A DNA stretch of 12,640 bases from CAYUAG01 sp046483025. Its GTDB lineage: Bacteria; Zhuqueibacterota; QNDG01; CAYUAG01. A program made the translations under genes and the position numbers. The notes beneath the pieces are model-generated. The model did not search any database and was not told where the DNA came from. It saw only the letters and a list, made by a program, of their open reading frames with translations. Below, one piece after another: positions 1 to 7,612 of this stretch. The stretch spans positions 1 through 12,640 of the forward strand of contig JAWODZ010000114.1 in NCBI GenBank assembly GCA_046483025.1, given 5' to 3'. Every line of letters begins with the position of its first letter. The first letter of the stretch is position 1.

Positions 1-224
1 GCCCAATATAGAAAACCGGATATATTCAGGTAGCGTTTCATACGATTGGGATATCTGGATATATCGATAATAATATCATTGACAGTACCAAACCGATCCT
101 GAGAATAGGCCATAGTTGTGGCAAAATGACCTTTTGATCGCAATGATTCTGCCATTAATTGCATTTGATTGCCAATTTCCTGGGGTAAGAAAAGAATTCG
201 CATATTTTTTTGGAGATTACTCAT
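1..224 (-). CDS. Probable glycosyltransferase, N-terminal part, cut by window edge
   Basis: Translating the minus strand from the ATG at 224 gives 74 open codons that run off the left edge. The product begins MSNLQKNMRILFLPQEIGNQ and continues with MAESLRSKGHFATT, then a hydrophobic DIIIDIS. A short beta strand (MRILFLPQ), then a helix with 'NQ..LMAESLRSKGH', is the usual opening of the N-terminal Rossmann domain of GT-B (GT4-like) glycosyltransferases, so this is probably another cytoplasmic sugar transferase of the same cluster. It starts 25 bp after the stop of the upstream glycosyltransferase, which suggests cotranscription. A weak AAGAAG lies 4 nt before the ATG. A second in-frame ATG at 203 (MRILFLPQ) is an alternative start. 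The catalytic half is outside the window, so the family is inferred from the N-terminus and context only. Confidence 0.6.
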   Translation of the reverse strand, partial: MSNLQKNMRILFLPQEIGNQMQLMAESLRSKGHFATTMAYSQDRFGTVNDIIIDISRYPNRMKRYLNISGFLYW

Positions 225-249
225 AGACTTCTTATTGATAAAATTCTTT

Positions 250-1443
250 TCATGTTCTTTTTTCGATCAAATTCACAAAAAATTGAACACGAGACGACCA
301 ACTGTTTTCACTCGCTACATTTTTCCTTCTTTCCTGATTTACAGGATCTGTCTCTTTTAATCCTTCTGAAATCGCCCTTATCCAATCCTCTGTTCCTTGT
401 GCAAAATTAAGAACACTGGAAAAATCCAGAATATTGGGCAAAGGTGTGGCCACCACCGGTTTACCACAGGCCAGATACTCATGCAGTTTAAGCGGATATA
501 TATATTTTGTGTAGGGGGTAACCCGGTAAGGCATCAGACAAACATCCATGGCATCGATATAGACCGGCAGTTCATGTATTTCTTTACAGCCCAAAAAAAA
601 CACATTTTCTTCTTTCTGCAGCAATTTGATATCTTCATGAATTTCTTTATGATTCCAGCGAATGGGACCTACAAAAACAATCGACCAGTCTCTACGTGCA
701 CGGGCAATCTCTAATAATAATTTTAAATCTAAATGTTTCTTGATCCATCCGGCATAACCGATAAACGGTCTTGAAATATGTAAAATATCATCCGGCAAAG
801 ATGAAGTATTTTCAATAATACTTCTATACAATTCAAAATCCACACCATTCGGCATGTAAAAGGTATTCTTATTGATATGCCCTTTCTTTTCAAGCAGTGT
901 TTTGGAATGAATAAAGACAATGTCTGATTTTTCAATGATTTGTCTTTCCTGCTCACTGACCGGATGATCTTTTTTACTATCATAGTGATAATCATCCGCT
1001 ATATGATAAACAACCAGATCCTCATGAAACCGGCTTATTTGTTCGACAAAATGCGGCTGCCACAGATACAACACTAATTTTTGTGCCTTCATTTTTTTTA
1101 ATAAACACTTAATCACCAATGTTTGAATATAAAGCCAAATATTGTGATAAACCTTTCTGGCAAAACCGGGCATCCTCGATTTCTGATGAGGCGGCACATA
1201 ATCAGCAGGAAAAATCGGAGCGTAACAAAAAAGCGATTTTGATACTTCTATCAGCCGCTTGCGCTTTGGAAAATTTCTCTTTTTATATAATATATCGACC
1301 CAGTAGACCGGCCTTGAAATCCATAATACCTTATATCGTTCTGATAAACGGGATAATATTTGATGACGGGATTGCCAGGGTTCATTCCAGTTATAATTGG
1401 GCACAAAGGCGAGGATGCAGGTATTATTTTTGATTTTATTCAT
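250..1443 (-). CDS. GT4-like glycosyltransferase (TuaH-like)
   Basis: A 397-residue GT-B glycosyltransferase with no signal peptide, expected at the inner face of the cytoplasmic membrane. The N-terminal domain opens with CILAFVPNYNWNEPWQSRHQ (residues 9-28) and VLWISRP (39-45), an arrangement I associate with teichuronic-acid TuaH-like enzymes. A hinge-proximal YHIADDY (146-152) and MPNGVDFELY (197-206) lead into the C-terminal domain, with FIGYAGWI (227-234), VFVGP (256-260) and the nucleotide-sugar binding stretch PLKLHEYLACGKPVVATPLP (317-336), in which E322 is the expected donor-contacting glutamate. Length is normal for the family. The ATG at 1443 has AGGGA about 7 nt upstream, a good ribosome binding site. 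It lies 39 bp after the preceding glycosyltransferase and 25 bp before the next, so the three form a run. Sugar donor and linkage cannot be told from sequence. Confidence 0.85.
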   Translation of the reverse strand: MNKIKNNTCILAFVPNYNWNEPWQSRHQILSRLSERYKVLWISRPVYWVDILYKKRNFPKRKRLIEVSKSLFCYAPIFPADYVPPHQKSRMPGFARKVYHNIWLYIQTLVIKCLLKKMKAQKLVLYLWQPHFVEQISRFHEDLVVYHIADDYHYDSKKDHPVSEQERQIIEKSDIVFIHSKTLLEKKGHINKNTFYMPNGVDFELYRSIIENTSSLPDDILHISRPFIGYAGWIKKHLDLKLLLEIARARRDWSIVFVGPIRWNHKEIHEDIKLLQKEENVFFLGCKEIHELPVYIDAMDVCLMPYRVTPYTKYIYPLKLHEYLACGKPVVATPLPNILDFSSVLNFAQGTEDWIRAISEGLKETDPVNQERRKNVASENSWSSRVQFFVNLIEKRT

Positions 1444-1482
1444 TATCAGTCCCTGTAATTAAGAACAGCATAAAAAGAGGGC

Positions 1483-2610
1483 TCAGGGATATATGACATA
1501 TAATGTAGACAGTACAACCTTCTTGACTTTTTCTGACTGTTTGCCGGCATTAAATCTATCTCTTGCTAAATCAAATGCGGCTTTTCCTAACTTTTCTGAT
1601 TGATCTTTATTTGACCATATTTTTAACATATATTTTGCCATACTATCAATGTCATATTGCTCTACAATATAACCGGTCTTTTCATGTTCAATGTATTCTG
1701 TAATGCCTCCGGCCGCAGTTGTCACAATGGGCAAACCATATCCTGCTGCTTCCATAATTGTTACAGGCATACCTTCACAATCACCATCTTCTGCTTCCAC
1801 TGAATGCTGGATATACATATCAGATTGCCTATACAAAGGCAAGGTATTTTCATGGGTAAGCCGCCCATAGAAGATTATATTATTATCAACACTCAATGCC
1901 TTTGCAAGTGATTTACAGACAGGCAGCAGCGGGCCATCTCCAACCACATGGAGCATCCCTTTACCGCCCATTTTTAAATATTTTTGGAAAGCCAAAATAG
2001 TTAAATGCGGCGATTTCACTTCAACCATTCTGGTTACTGTAATAATGTTACAAATTTCTCCAGATGGTTTTCTATTATTATACTCTGAAGGAAATAGTGC
2101 GCCGCATGGGATAACTTTAATTTTTGATCGATCTGCTCCAATATCAATCAATTTTTTCTTTTCATGAGATGAAACAGTTATCAATGCATTTACATGTTTA
2201 AACATCAATTTATAATCACTGATATATTTCTTAAAAAGCTCTTTTCGATTAATCTCAGTGCCATGAAAATGCACAGTCAAAGGAATATTCAATTCTTTAC
2301 ATACTCCCCAAATAAATGCACCACTATAACCGAACTCAGCTAAAACTGCATCTGCTTTGGATTTTCTAAGGCCTTTTTTAAAAGCTTGACGATGGAGGTC
2401 TTCCCGACTTCGTCCTATCTTTACCAAAATTTTTCTTTTGACCCGCGAAAATATTTTTCCACTCCATAAGGGCTTGTGACCAAGCATAGGAGTTTTCCAG
2501 TCATAGAGTTGCATAAAATTTTCATACCCCCCTGCAATATAATCTATATGTTGTTTTATAAATGTTGAGGGTGGATTTTGTGATCTGTATGTAAAAAGGA
2601 TAATTTTCAT
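1483..2610 (-). CDS. GT4 family glycosyltransferase
   Basis: A 375-residue retaining GT-B glycosyltransferase. Seen in order: MKIILFTYRS at the start, LTVHFHGTEINR (111-122), the inter-domain strand ALITVSSHEKKKL (142-154), IKVIPCGALFP (164-174), then the C-terminal domain with IITVTRMVEVKSPH (189-202), LHVVGDGPLL (220-229), IIFYGRL (245-251) and the diagnostic EX7E motif EGMPVTIMEAAGYGLPIV, whose glutamates are E279 and E287. Known members use nucleotide-activated sugars to extend lipid-linked glycans; the overall pattern is like colanic-acid or exopolysaccharide glycosyltransferases. The gene starts 55 bp after the methyltransferase and ends 39 bp before the next glycosyltransferase. The site before the ATG at 2610 is weak (AAGAA). 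The sugar transferred is not predictable. Confidence 0.9.
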   Translation of the reverse strand: MKIILFTYRSQNPPSTFIKQHIDYIAGGYENFMQLYDWKTPMLGHKPLWSGKIFSRVKRKILVKIGRSREDLHRQAFKKGLRKSKADAVLAEFGYSGAFIWGVCKELNIPLTVHFHGTEINRKELFKKYISDYKLMFKHVNALITVSSHEKKKLIDIGADRSKIKVIPCGALFPSEYNNRKPSGEICNIITVTRMVEVKSPHLTILAFQKYLKMGGKGMLHVVGDGPLLPVCKSLAKALSVDNNIIFYGRLTHENTLPLYRQSDMYIQHSVEAEDGDCEGMPVTIMEAAGYGLPIVTTAAGGITEYIEHEKTGYIVEQYDIDSMAKYMLKIWSNKDQSEKLGKAAFDLARDRFNAGKQSEKVKKVVLSTLYVIYP

Positions 2611-2665
2611 GTTATATTCTTATTTTTTGTTTTATTAATCCCAAATATGTTATTATAAAATATTG

Positions 2666-3391
2666 CTACTTTCGGCAATGTGCAGTCAAAAATATACCTT
2701 CTTTCCGCTTACAGCAAAAAAATTCAAAAATGCTCATTGCCAGCCACATCATTATCGCTTTTTTAATTCCGTAACTGAATCCTTTCAGAATCCCTTTTCT
2801 AAACCATGTGTGTGCAAGCTTACTACAGAACATGGGTTTAATTCTAACCTCTCGGAAAGTTAATTCAGTAAGCAAATCTTTAAGTTCTTCATATCTGAAA
2901 TAATGACTTACTGCATGCTGTCTGGCATGTCTGTTTTTGAGGTCTGCTGGAATGCCCGCAAGAGAATCGACCGAGATAATCAGTTCACCACCTTTTTTAA
3001 GGAGCGAATGACACAATTGCAAAATTTCCAAATACTCTGGAATGTGTTCAATAACACAAAAACTGAATATTTTATCAAACATTCCGTTTGAAAAGGGCGC
3101 ATCTTGCAGTCTGGTATTAATGAATTGGATATTTAATTTATTTTCAAGCCTGTGTGCTTTCGCTTCAGCCTTTGTCAAATCACCTACATCAAGGCCAAAT
3201 ACCTTACTGGATTTTTTGGCAAGTAGGCACGTTTGTAGACCGCTACCGCACCCCAAATCCAATATAAGCTCATTACCAGAAAACCTGGTAAATCTTAATA
3301 AAGAATGGTATTCATAAATTTTAAAAGGGCTGCCAGTTACATAAATATTTGGGAAAAATCGAGAACTGTACAATAATTTGGATATTTTCAT
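2666..3391 (-). CDS. Class I SAM-dependent methyltransferase
   Basis: A 241-residue methyltransferase of the Methyltransf_11 type. Motif I, LDLGCGSGLQT, sits at 44-54; the acidic residue that contacts the SAM ribose is D68 in VFGLDVGD; the post-motif region has QDAPF (96-100), and FSFCVIEHIPE (109-119) plus LLKKGGELIISVDS (130-143) complete the Rossmann-like fold. The last ~40 residues contain a hydrophobic stretch (AIMMWLAMSIFEFFCC) that could associate with the membrane. In this setting it probably O-methylates a sugar of the polysaccharide, either in each repeat or at the non-reducing end as a chain terminator; the sequence does not decide which. It sits 125 bp after the sulfotransferase, a gap of AT-rich DNA in which I see nothing definite, and 55 bp before a glycosyltransferase. 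Confidence 0.85.
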   Translation of the reverse strand: MKISKLLYSSRFFPNIYVTGSPFKIYEYHSLLRFTRFSGNELILDLGCGSGLQTCLLAKKSSKVFGLDVGDLTKAEAKAHRLENKLNIQFINTRLQDAPFSNGMFDKIFSFCVIEHIPEYLEILQLCHSLLKKGGELIISVDSLAGIPADLKNRHARQHAVSHYFRYEELKDLLTELTFREVRIKPMFCSKLAHTWFRKGILKGFSYGIKKAIMMWLAMSIFEFFCCKRKEGIFLTAHCRK

Positions 3392-3516
3392 TTTTCACTT
3401 TCTAAATCAAATTGTAATATATAAAAATTAAGTTTATTGAAATGGTTTTTTTGAGATCGACATTCAAATATTATAAATTTTTTGTCTAAAACATTTTTTT
3501 CTAAGTAAATTTACGA

Positions 3517-4449
3517 CTACCAATCAATCTTGGAATAAAAACAAGAAGATAATTCTTTCGTGCTCTCATAGACATATTCTATTTCTTTATTTGTAAGCCT
3601 ATTCTTCCAATCCTTAATTAACTGCTTTGAATCTCTTTCTAAAACATGTACTTTTTTATCGATTGTATTTTCATCATTATTCGATTCAGAGGATATACTA
3701 ATTTTTTCCTCCGTTTTTTGGCTGAAATCAAGATTTAACCTTGAATATAACGATCTGAATTGCCTAACAGGATCATTACATAAATCTTCATGTTTAATAA
3801 AAATCCAGGGGTACTCAGACATATAAGATTTAATAACAAAATGGTAAATCTTCCATCTCAAAGTTGCTTCTTCTAAAATATTATTTTGTGTTGGTTTAAA
3901 TGCTTGAATTTCATTTTTGAGTGGCAATAAATATTTTTTTACAAACTCTTTTTGATTTAATATATTTTTAGGATTGCTTCTCCAATTAACCCGTTTTATA
4001 CTTGCAACATACGCTGCTGGGTGCCTAATTAAAACAACAACACTACTATTAAAAACATCATAAAACCATGGAGCAGAAAAAAGTGCAATTGGGTCTTTTA
4101 GAATATGTATTTTATTATTAGATTTTAAAAACCGATTTATGTACCTATAAGTTGCCCCCAGAAAATGTTTTAAAGATACTTTATTTTTAAAATCATCAAT
4201 CCAAGATAAATTATCGCTTTTTAAAAACTTTTCGATGTATTGTTTTACATCTGGCGTTTCCTTTTCTAATACAAAATGAAAATGGTTAGAAAAAGGGGGG
4301 TGATTACCTTTGTTTTTTTGGTATGCAATATTGAATGGCTCATAAACTAGCTTTGCTTGACCTGTGGCAGCAAGTATATTACCAACCCAAGTTGTACCAG
4401 AACGATTACTTCCAGTTACTAAAATAATACGTTGTTTTTTTATTTTCAT
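3517..4449 (-). CDS. PAPS-dependent sulfotransferase (carbohydrate type)
   Basis: A 310-residue cytosolic-type sulfotransferase. The 5'-phosphosulfate-binding loop is TGSNRSGTTWVGNIL (12-26), and the 3'-phosphate-binding motif is VVLIRHPAAYVAS (138-150), with R142 and S150 eight residues apart as expected. HILKDPIALFSAPWF (115-129) lies between them, a stretch often seen in this family. The expected reaction is transfer of sulfate from PAPS to a hydroxyl of a sugar in the glycan. No signal peptide or membrane segment was seen. Codons are strongly AT-rich (about 27-35% GC on sampled lines) compared with neighbouring glycosyltransferases, suggesting separate origin. It is the first gene after a 239-bp gap; AGGA lies about 11 nt before the ATG at 4449, a loose spacing. 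A phosphopantetheine or lipid sulfotransferase role cannot be excluded. Confidence 0.85.
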   Translation of the reverse strand: MKIKKQRIILVTGSNRSGTTWVGNILAATGQAKLVYEPFNIAYQKNKGNHPPFSNHFHFVLEKETPDVKQYIEKFLKSDNLSWIDDFKNKVSLKHFLGATYRYINRFLKSNNKIHILKDPIALFSAPWFYDVFNSSVVVLIRHPAAYVASIKRVNWRSNPKNILNQKEFVKKYLLPLKNEIQAFKPTQNNILEEATLRWKIYHFVIKSYMSEYPWIFIKHEDLCNDPVRQFRSLYSRLNLDFSQKTEEKISISSESNNDENTIDKKVHVLERDSKQLIKDWKNRLTNKEIEYVYESTKELSSCFYSKIDW

Positions 4450-4511
4450 TAATGAATATATCCTATGCCATCAAGTCAAGAAATCTATAATATTTGCCAT
4501 AAAATATGATA

Positions 4512-4540
4512 ATTATTCTACTTTTTAATTATTTCGACAA
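4512..4540 (-). promoter_or_regulatory. Weak candidate sigma70-type promoter for the second gene block
   Basis: In the 239-bp gap between the glycosyltransferase ending at 4689 and the sulfotransferase starting at 4449, the minus strand reads TTGTCG (4540-4535), a 17-nt spacer and AATAAT (4517-4512). This matches the sigma70 consensus at 4/6 and 5/6 positions and would leave a leader of roughly 60 nt. In DNA this AT-rich such matches arise by chance, so it is a suggestion only. No hairpin with a U-tract that would make a convincing terminator was found in the gap. Confidence 0.22.
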
Positions 4541-4688
4541 TATTATTTCTGTTTTTTTTAATATTTAATGTATAAATAATCCGATATGTATATCTGTAGT
4601 TATAATGCAGTTCATTGACAATATTAATCTTCTAATTAACCATAGCTCTAAATTTATCATTTATCATGTCGAACAAAACTATGCATTT

Positions 4689-5975
4689 CTATTTTTTTTT
4701 ATTCATAGCTTTCAGTAAATCATTCATAACACAAGATCCGCTAAAATGTCTGGCAATATAGTCCGAAGCTGATTTACCAGCTGACTCTATTTTTATCGGA
4801 TTTTGTAATAAATTATCGATGATACTGGCAAAGTCTCCCCAATCAGCAGCTATAAACAGGCCCTGCCCAACTGCCCCTTTTAACCCGGCTGCGCTGTGTG
4901 TGGTTGCTACAACCGGACGTCCGTAACCAAGCCCTTCAAGTGTTTTTATCTTAAGTCCACTCCCGAAAGTTACAGGGCTGATGACAATTGCAGCCTTGGA
5001 ATATGCTGTACGCGGATCAGCTACATAGCCTTCAAACAATACACCCGGATAGGTTTTACCTTCAAACCTTCGGCAAACAGTTCCATAGACTTTCAAGGCG
5101 GCATCAGGGTGTAATTTTCTGATATCTGTCCAGGCATACTTAAGAAACTGACTCAAGCCTTCACTATTCGGAGTGGAGTTTCCCCCCATGAACATAAGAG
5201 ATTTCGCATCAATATTACTGCAGGGGCTCATTACATTAACCGGACAGGACGGCAGGCAAGTCACTACATTTGAATCGGGGAGCATTCCCTCGAATACTTG
5301 CCTGTCCTCATCCTGGATCGCAATAATAATATCGAAATTACTTAGTATTTCCTTTTCCTCTTGTCTGCTGATATTGAATGGTGGCATCACTCCATGTCTG
5401 GAAAAAGACTCACAACGTTGAAAAGCGACATCATGTGTATCTATCATAGTGACAGGTTTATCATGTTCAGGGTATTGTTTCAGAAAATCAAGTGCATAGG
5501 CATGCATAATATATTCAACCATTATAAAATCAGGAGAATATCTCTGAACATATTCTTGGACCAATGCGGGCAGCAAAGACGACCTCAGCTCAGAAAGTAC
5601 CGGTACTTTTTTTTCTCTGGATACAAGCAACAATATGATCTGTTGCATCGCATTAAGGCCTGATCTCACAATAGAAAGAATAAAATTCGGGCAATATTTA
5701 CGGATCGCTGACCGTATACCGCTTCTGTGTTTGTTTTTATCAGAGTTTTCACCCGTAATTATTTTTTTTATGCCTGCTGAACGGAGACATGCAATGTCTT
5801 CTTTATTGAGATTCTTTCTTGAAGTCACCAGATCTATGTGTATCCCGTATCGGCATAACCCTGACACCATGCGTGTGAATCTGTAATTTCTTCCTTCGCC
5901 GGGAGACCATACGCGGGAATCAGTAACAATCAGCATTTTTCTCCCGAACAAATTTTTTACGTCTGTAGGTGACAT
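4689..5975 (-). CDS. GT4-like glycosyltransferase (Glyco_trans_1_4 type)
   Basis: A 428-residue GT-B glycosyltransferase. The N-terminal domain has MLIVTDSRVWSPGEGRNYR (14-32, a glycine-rich acceptor-side loop), FIMVEYIMHAYALDFL (150-165), TMIDTHDVAFQR (176-187) and IIIAIQDEDRQVF (216-228). The C-terminal domain has SLMFMGGNSTPNSEGLSQF (259-277), LKVYGTVC (294-301), VLFEGYVAD (312-320) and the donor-binding stretch FGSGLKIKTLEGLGYGRPVV (337-356), with E347 as the likely catalytic-region glutamate. It begins only 2 bp after the stop of the preceding gene, so the two are translationally linked. The start is uncertain: the ATG at 5975 has little upstream signal, while the in-frame ATG at 5936 follows GGGAG and begins exactly where the family's first beta strand begins. 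Base composition is the least AT-rich of the cluster (some lines above 50% GC). Sugar specificity is unknown. Confidence 0.85.
   Translation of the reverse strand: MSPTDVKNLFGRKMLIVTDSRVWSPGEGRNYRFTRMVSGLCRYGIHIDLVTSRKNLNKEDIACLRSAGIKKIITGENSDKNKHRSGIRSAIRKYCPNFILSIVRSGLNAMQQIILLLVSREKKVPVLSELRSSLLPALVQEYVQRYSPDFIMVEYIMHAYALDFLKQYPEHDKPVTMIDTHDVAFQRCESFSRHGVMPPFNISRQEEKEILSNFDIIIAIQDEDRQVFEGMLPDSNVVTCLPSCPVNVMSPCSNIDAKSLMFMGGNSTPNSEGLSQFLKYAWTDIRKLHPDAALKVYGTVCRRFEGKTYPGVLFEGYVADPRTAYSKAAIVISPVTFGSGLKIKTLEGLGYGRPVVATTHSAAGLKGAVGQGLFIAADWGDFASIIDNLLQNPIKIESAGKSASDYIARHFSGSCVMNDLLKAMNKKK
5941..5945 (-). promoter_or_regulatory. Ribosome binding site supporting an internal start at 5936
   Basis: The minus strand reads GGGAG, four A residues, then ATG at 5936. 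This is a better Shine-Dalgarno than anything before the ATG at 5975, and the protein from 5936 starts MLIVTDSRVW, which matches the usual N-terminus of such glycosyltransferases. The 4-nt spacer is short, so both starts remain possible. Confidence 0.45.
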
Positions 5976-5977
5976 TC

Positions 5978-7612
5978 TTACGTATAACTACCAGTAAGAG
6001 GACGTAACAAGCGCTCGGTTATGCGGCTCTGATCAGAAGAAATTTTTCCTCTCCTATCAGCATCTTTATAGTTCAATTTTGCAGGATAGGGTTTTTCCAG
6101 TGGTATAAATTCATAAAGAGAGGCATTATACAGCCAAAACGCATACTTGATTGCTTTTTTGAAACGCTTATCCTTTTCCTTTTTAAATTTTTTTAAAATT
6201 ACAGACGGATTTATCAGCCATTCACTATACTTCTTCCTGTTATCAGGTTTAAAAACAACCTCATCAAGTGTAAAATTTCCATTGGTACATGCAATAACCG
6301 GAATTCCCATATATGTCAATTCCAGACAAAGCGTGCCGTCAAAAATCAGCCCTAAATCAATCTCACTCCTGGCAAATGTATAGGTATCCAATTGCTCATC
6401 AGAAAAAATAAGAGTTATATTGGAAAAAGTATCAATATCAGGAAGGCGCTGGCGTAAAATATCTTCCATTTTGACTGTTCCTTTAAGTCTTGTTACCTCT
6501 GATGGATGAAATCTGATATAAAGATGGTTATTCGAATTCTTTATTGTATTTATTGTAAATTCGCACCAATCAATAACATTCTCGAATAAAATATTTCTTT
6601 CCGGAATATCTCCATCCCATACAACATTGGGAAACATTGCCAAGGTAAAACCCCTGTGATTAACAGTTATTTTTTTAACAGTATCTTCACCATCAACCCT
6701 ATCTGAAAAATATTCCTGTGTATCATATGCATCATGATTTATTCGGGCTTCAAACAATGCTTTCCCGGTTTGTAACATCTGCTCTGAAAATATAGTGTTA
6801 TAATCAAATACTTTCCAGTCAGTTGTACTTGCCAATATCTGATCCTGCCGGTCAATCAGACGTATACGCCTGCTTGTTGTACCCGGTACCTGCCATACAA
6901 CTGTTGGAACTTCAGCTTCTTTCATCTTTCTATACGCCGGCCCCCAAACAGAATAAATGCCATGACTGGTGATGTAGAGATCCGGTTTCAAATACTTAAG
7001 TGTGAATTGTGCTACCGTCCGTGAAACAGCACAATTCTGTAAAGATTTTTTATAATACAAATTATGTTCCTTGACATTTGTATCAATAATTCCTGTCTGA
7101 AAAAAACGTTTTGTCGAGCTTAATGCATATGCCCTATCGCTCTGATCGACAGTTGTATCCGGCTGCACCTTATCTATAATTCTGGAATAATTTATATAAT
7201 GGATGCGTCGGTTCTTATAGGCCAATCCAACAAGTTTTTTCCTTATCTTGTGACGTATCCTGATATTCCATTTTGCCCGAAACGGAGAGTAGTATTTGAA
7301 TTTATTAGATTGTGAACTGTCCCAATGCTCAAGAACTCCATCATCATACAATACATATACAGTGAGTCCATTCAAGAAAAGCAGATGTGCGAAATACAAT
7401 TCAATATCAGAAACCGGATAAGACCTTGCCGAATTAATAACCGCGACAGCGTTTATCCTTTTACTCTGAATTTTAGAGTTTCTTAACCTTCGGGAAATCA
7501 AGTATGCTTCACCGAGAGATTTCCAAAAACCATCTATTACGAAACTCAATTCTCGATGTATTATTCGTAAACGAACCGGAGTATTTTTAATTTTCCGAAG
7601 TATAATATTCAT
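5978..7612 (-). CDS. Capsule-synthesis-like GT-B protein, probable glycosyltransferase
   Basis: A 544-residue soluble protein that I do not recognise as a named gene. An N-terminal Rossmann-like half has INAVAVINSAR (53-63), ELYFAHLLFLNGLTVYVLYDD (71-91) and DLYITSHGIYSVWGPAYR (211-228), followed by PTVVWQVPGTT (236-246). The C-terminal half has LAMFPNVVWDGD (324-335), YIRFHPSE (365-372) and a stretch at 410-442 whose key part is GLIFDGTLCLELTYMGIPVI. The combination of an HP-E motif and a D/S-GT---E---G-PVI motif is what capsule-synthesis proteins (KpsC/KpsS-like, PF05159) and polysialyltransferase- or CDP-glycerol-transferase-like GT-B enzymes share, so a transferase acting on the glycan is likely. 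The N-terminus is basic, possibly for membrane or acceptor contact. Its ATG overlaps the stop of the upstream sulfotransferase by one base (TAATG), and the next gene starts 2 bp after its end: tight translational coupling. Confidence 0.6.
   Translation of the reverse strand: MNIILRKIKNTPVRLRIIHRELSFVIDGFWKSLGEAYLISRRLRNSKIQSKRINAVAVINSARSYPVSDIELYFAHLLFLNGLTVYVLYDDGVLEHWDSSQSNKFKYYSPFRAKWNIRIRHKIRKKLVGLAYKNRRIHYINYSRIIDKVQPDTTVDQSDRAYALSSTKRFFQTGIIDTNVKEHNLYYKKSLQNCAVSRTVAQFTLKYLKPDLYITSHGIYSVWGPAYRKMKEAEVPTVVWQVPGTTSRRIRLIDRQDQILASTTDWKVFDYNTIFSEQMLQTGKALFEARINHDAYDTQEYFSDRVDGEDTVKKITVNHRGFTLAMFPNVVWDGDIPERNILFENVIDWCEFTINTIKNSNNHLYIRFHPSEVTRLKGTVKMEDILRQRLPDIDTFSNITLIFSDEQLDTYTFARSEIDLGLIFDGTLCLELTYMGIPVIACTNGNFTLDEVVFKPDNRKKYSEWLINPSVILKKFKKEKDKRFKKAIKYAFWLYNASLYEFIPLEKPYPAKLNYKDADRRGKISSDQSRITERLLRPLTGSYT

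Noticed and set aside
397..714. Plus-strand open frame of 105 codons
   Set aside because: It lies wholly antisense to the glycosyltransferase at 250-1443, has no family-like motifs and no ribosome site; a shadow frame.
1119..1433. Plus-strand open frame of 104 codons
   Set aside because: Antisense to the N-terminal part of the same glycosyltransferase, which has clear conserved motifs; no independent support.
4615..4620. Perfect TTGACA on the plus strand
   Set aside because: No acceptable -10 box follows at 16-18 nt and no plus-strand gene lies downstream.
4689..4700. Long T-run after the glycosyltransferase as a terminator
   Set aside because: The run encodes the C-terminal lysines on the minus strand (NKKK then TAG) and no GC stem precedes it.
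5361..5663. Plus-strand open frame of 100 codons
   Set aside because: Antisense to the glycosyltransferase at 4689-5975; low-complexity translation without recognisable features.
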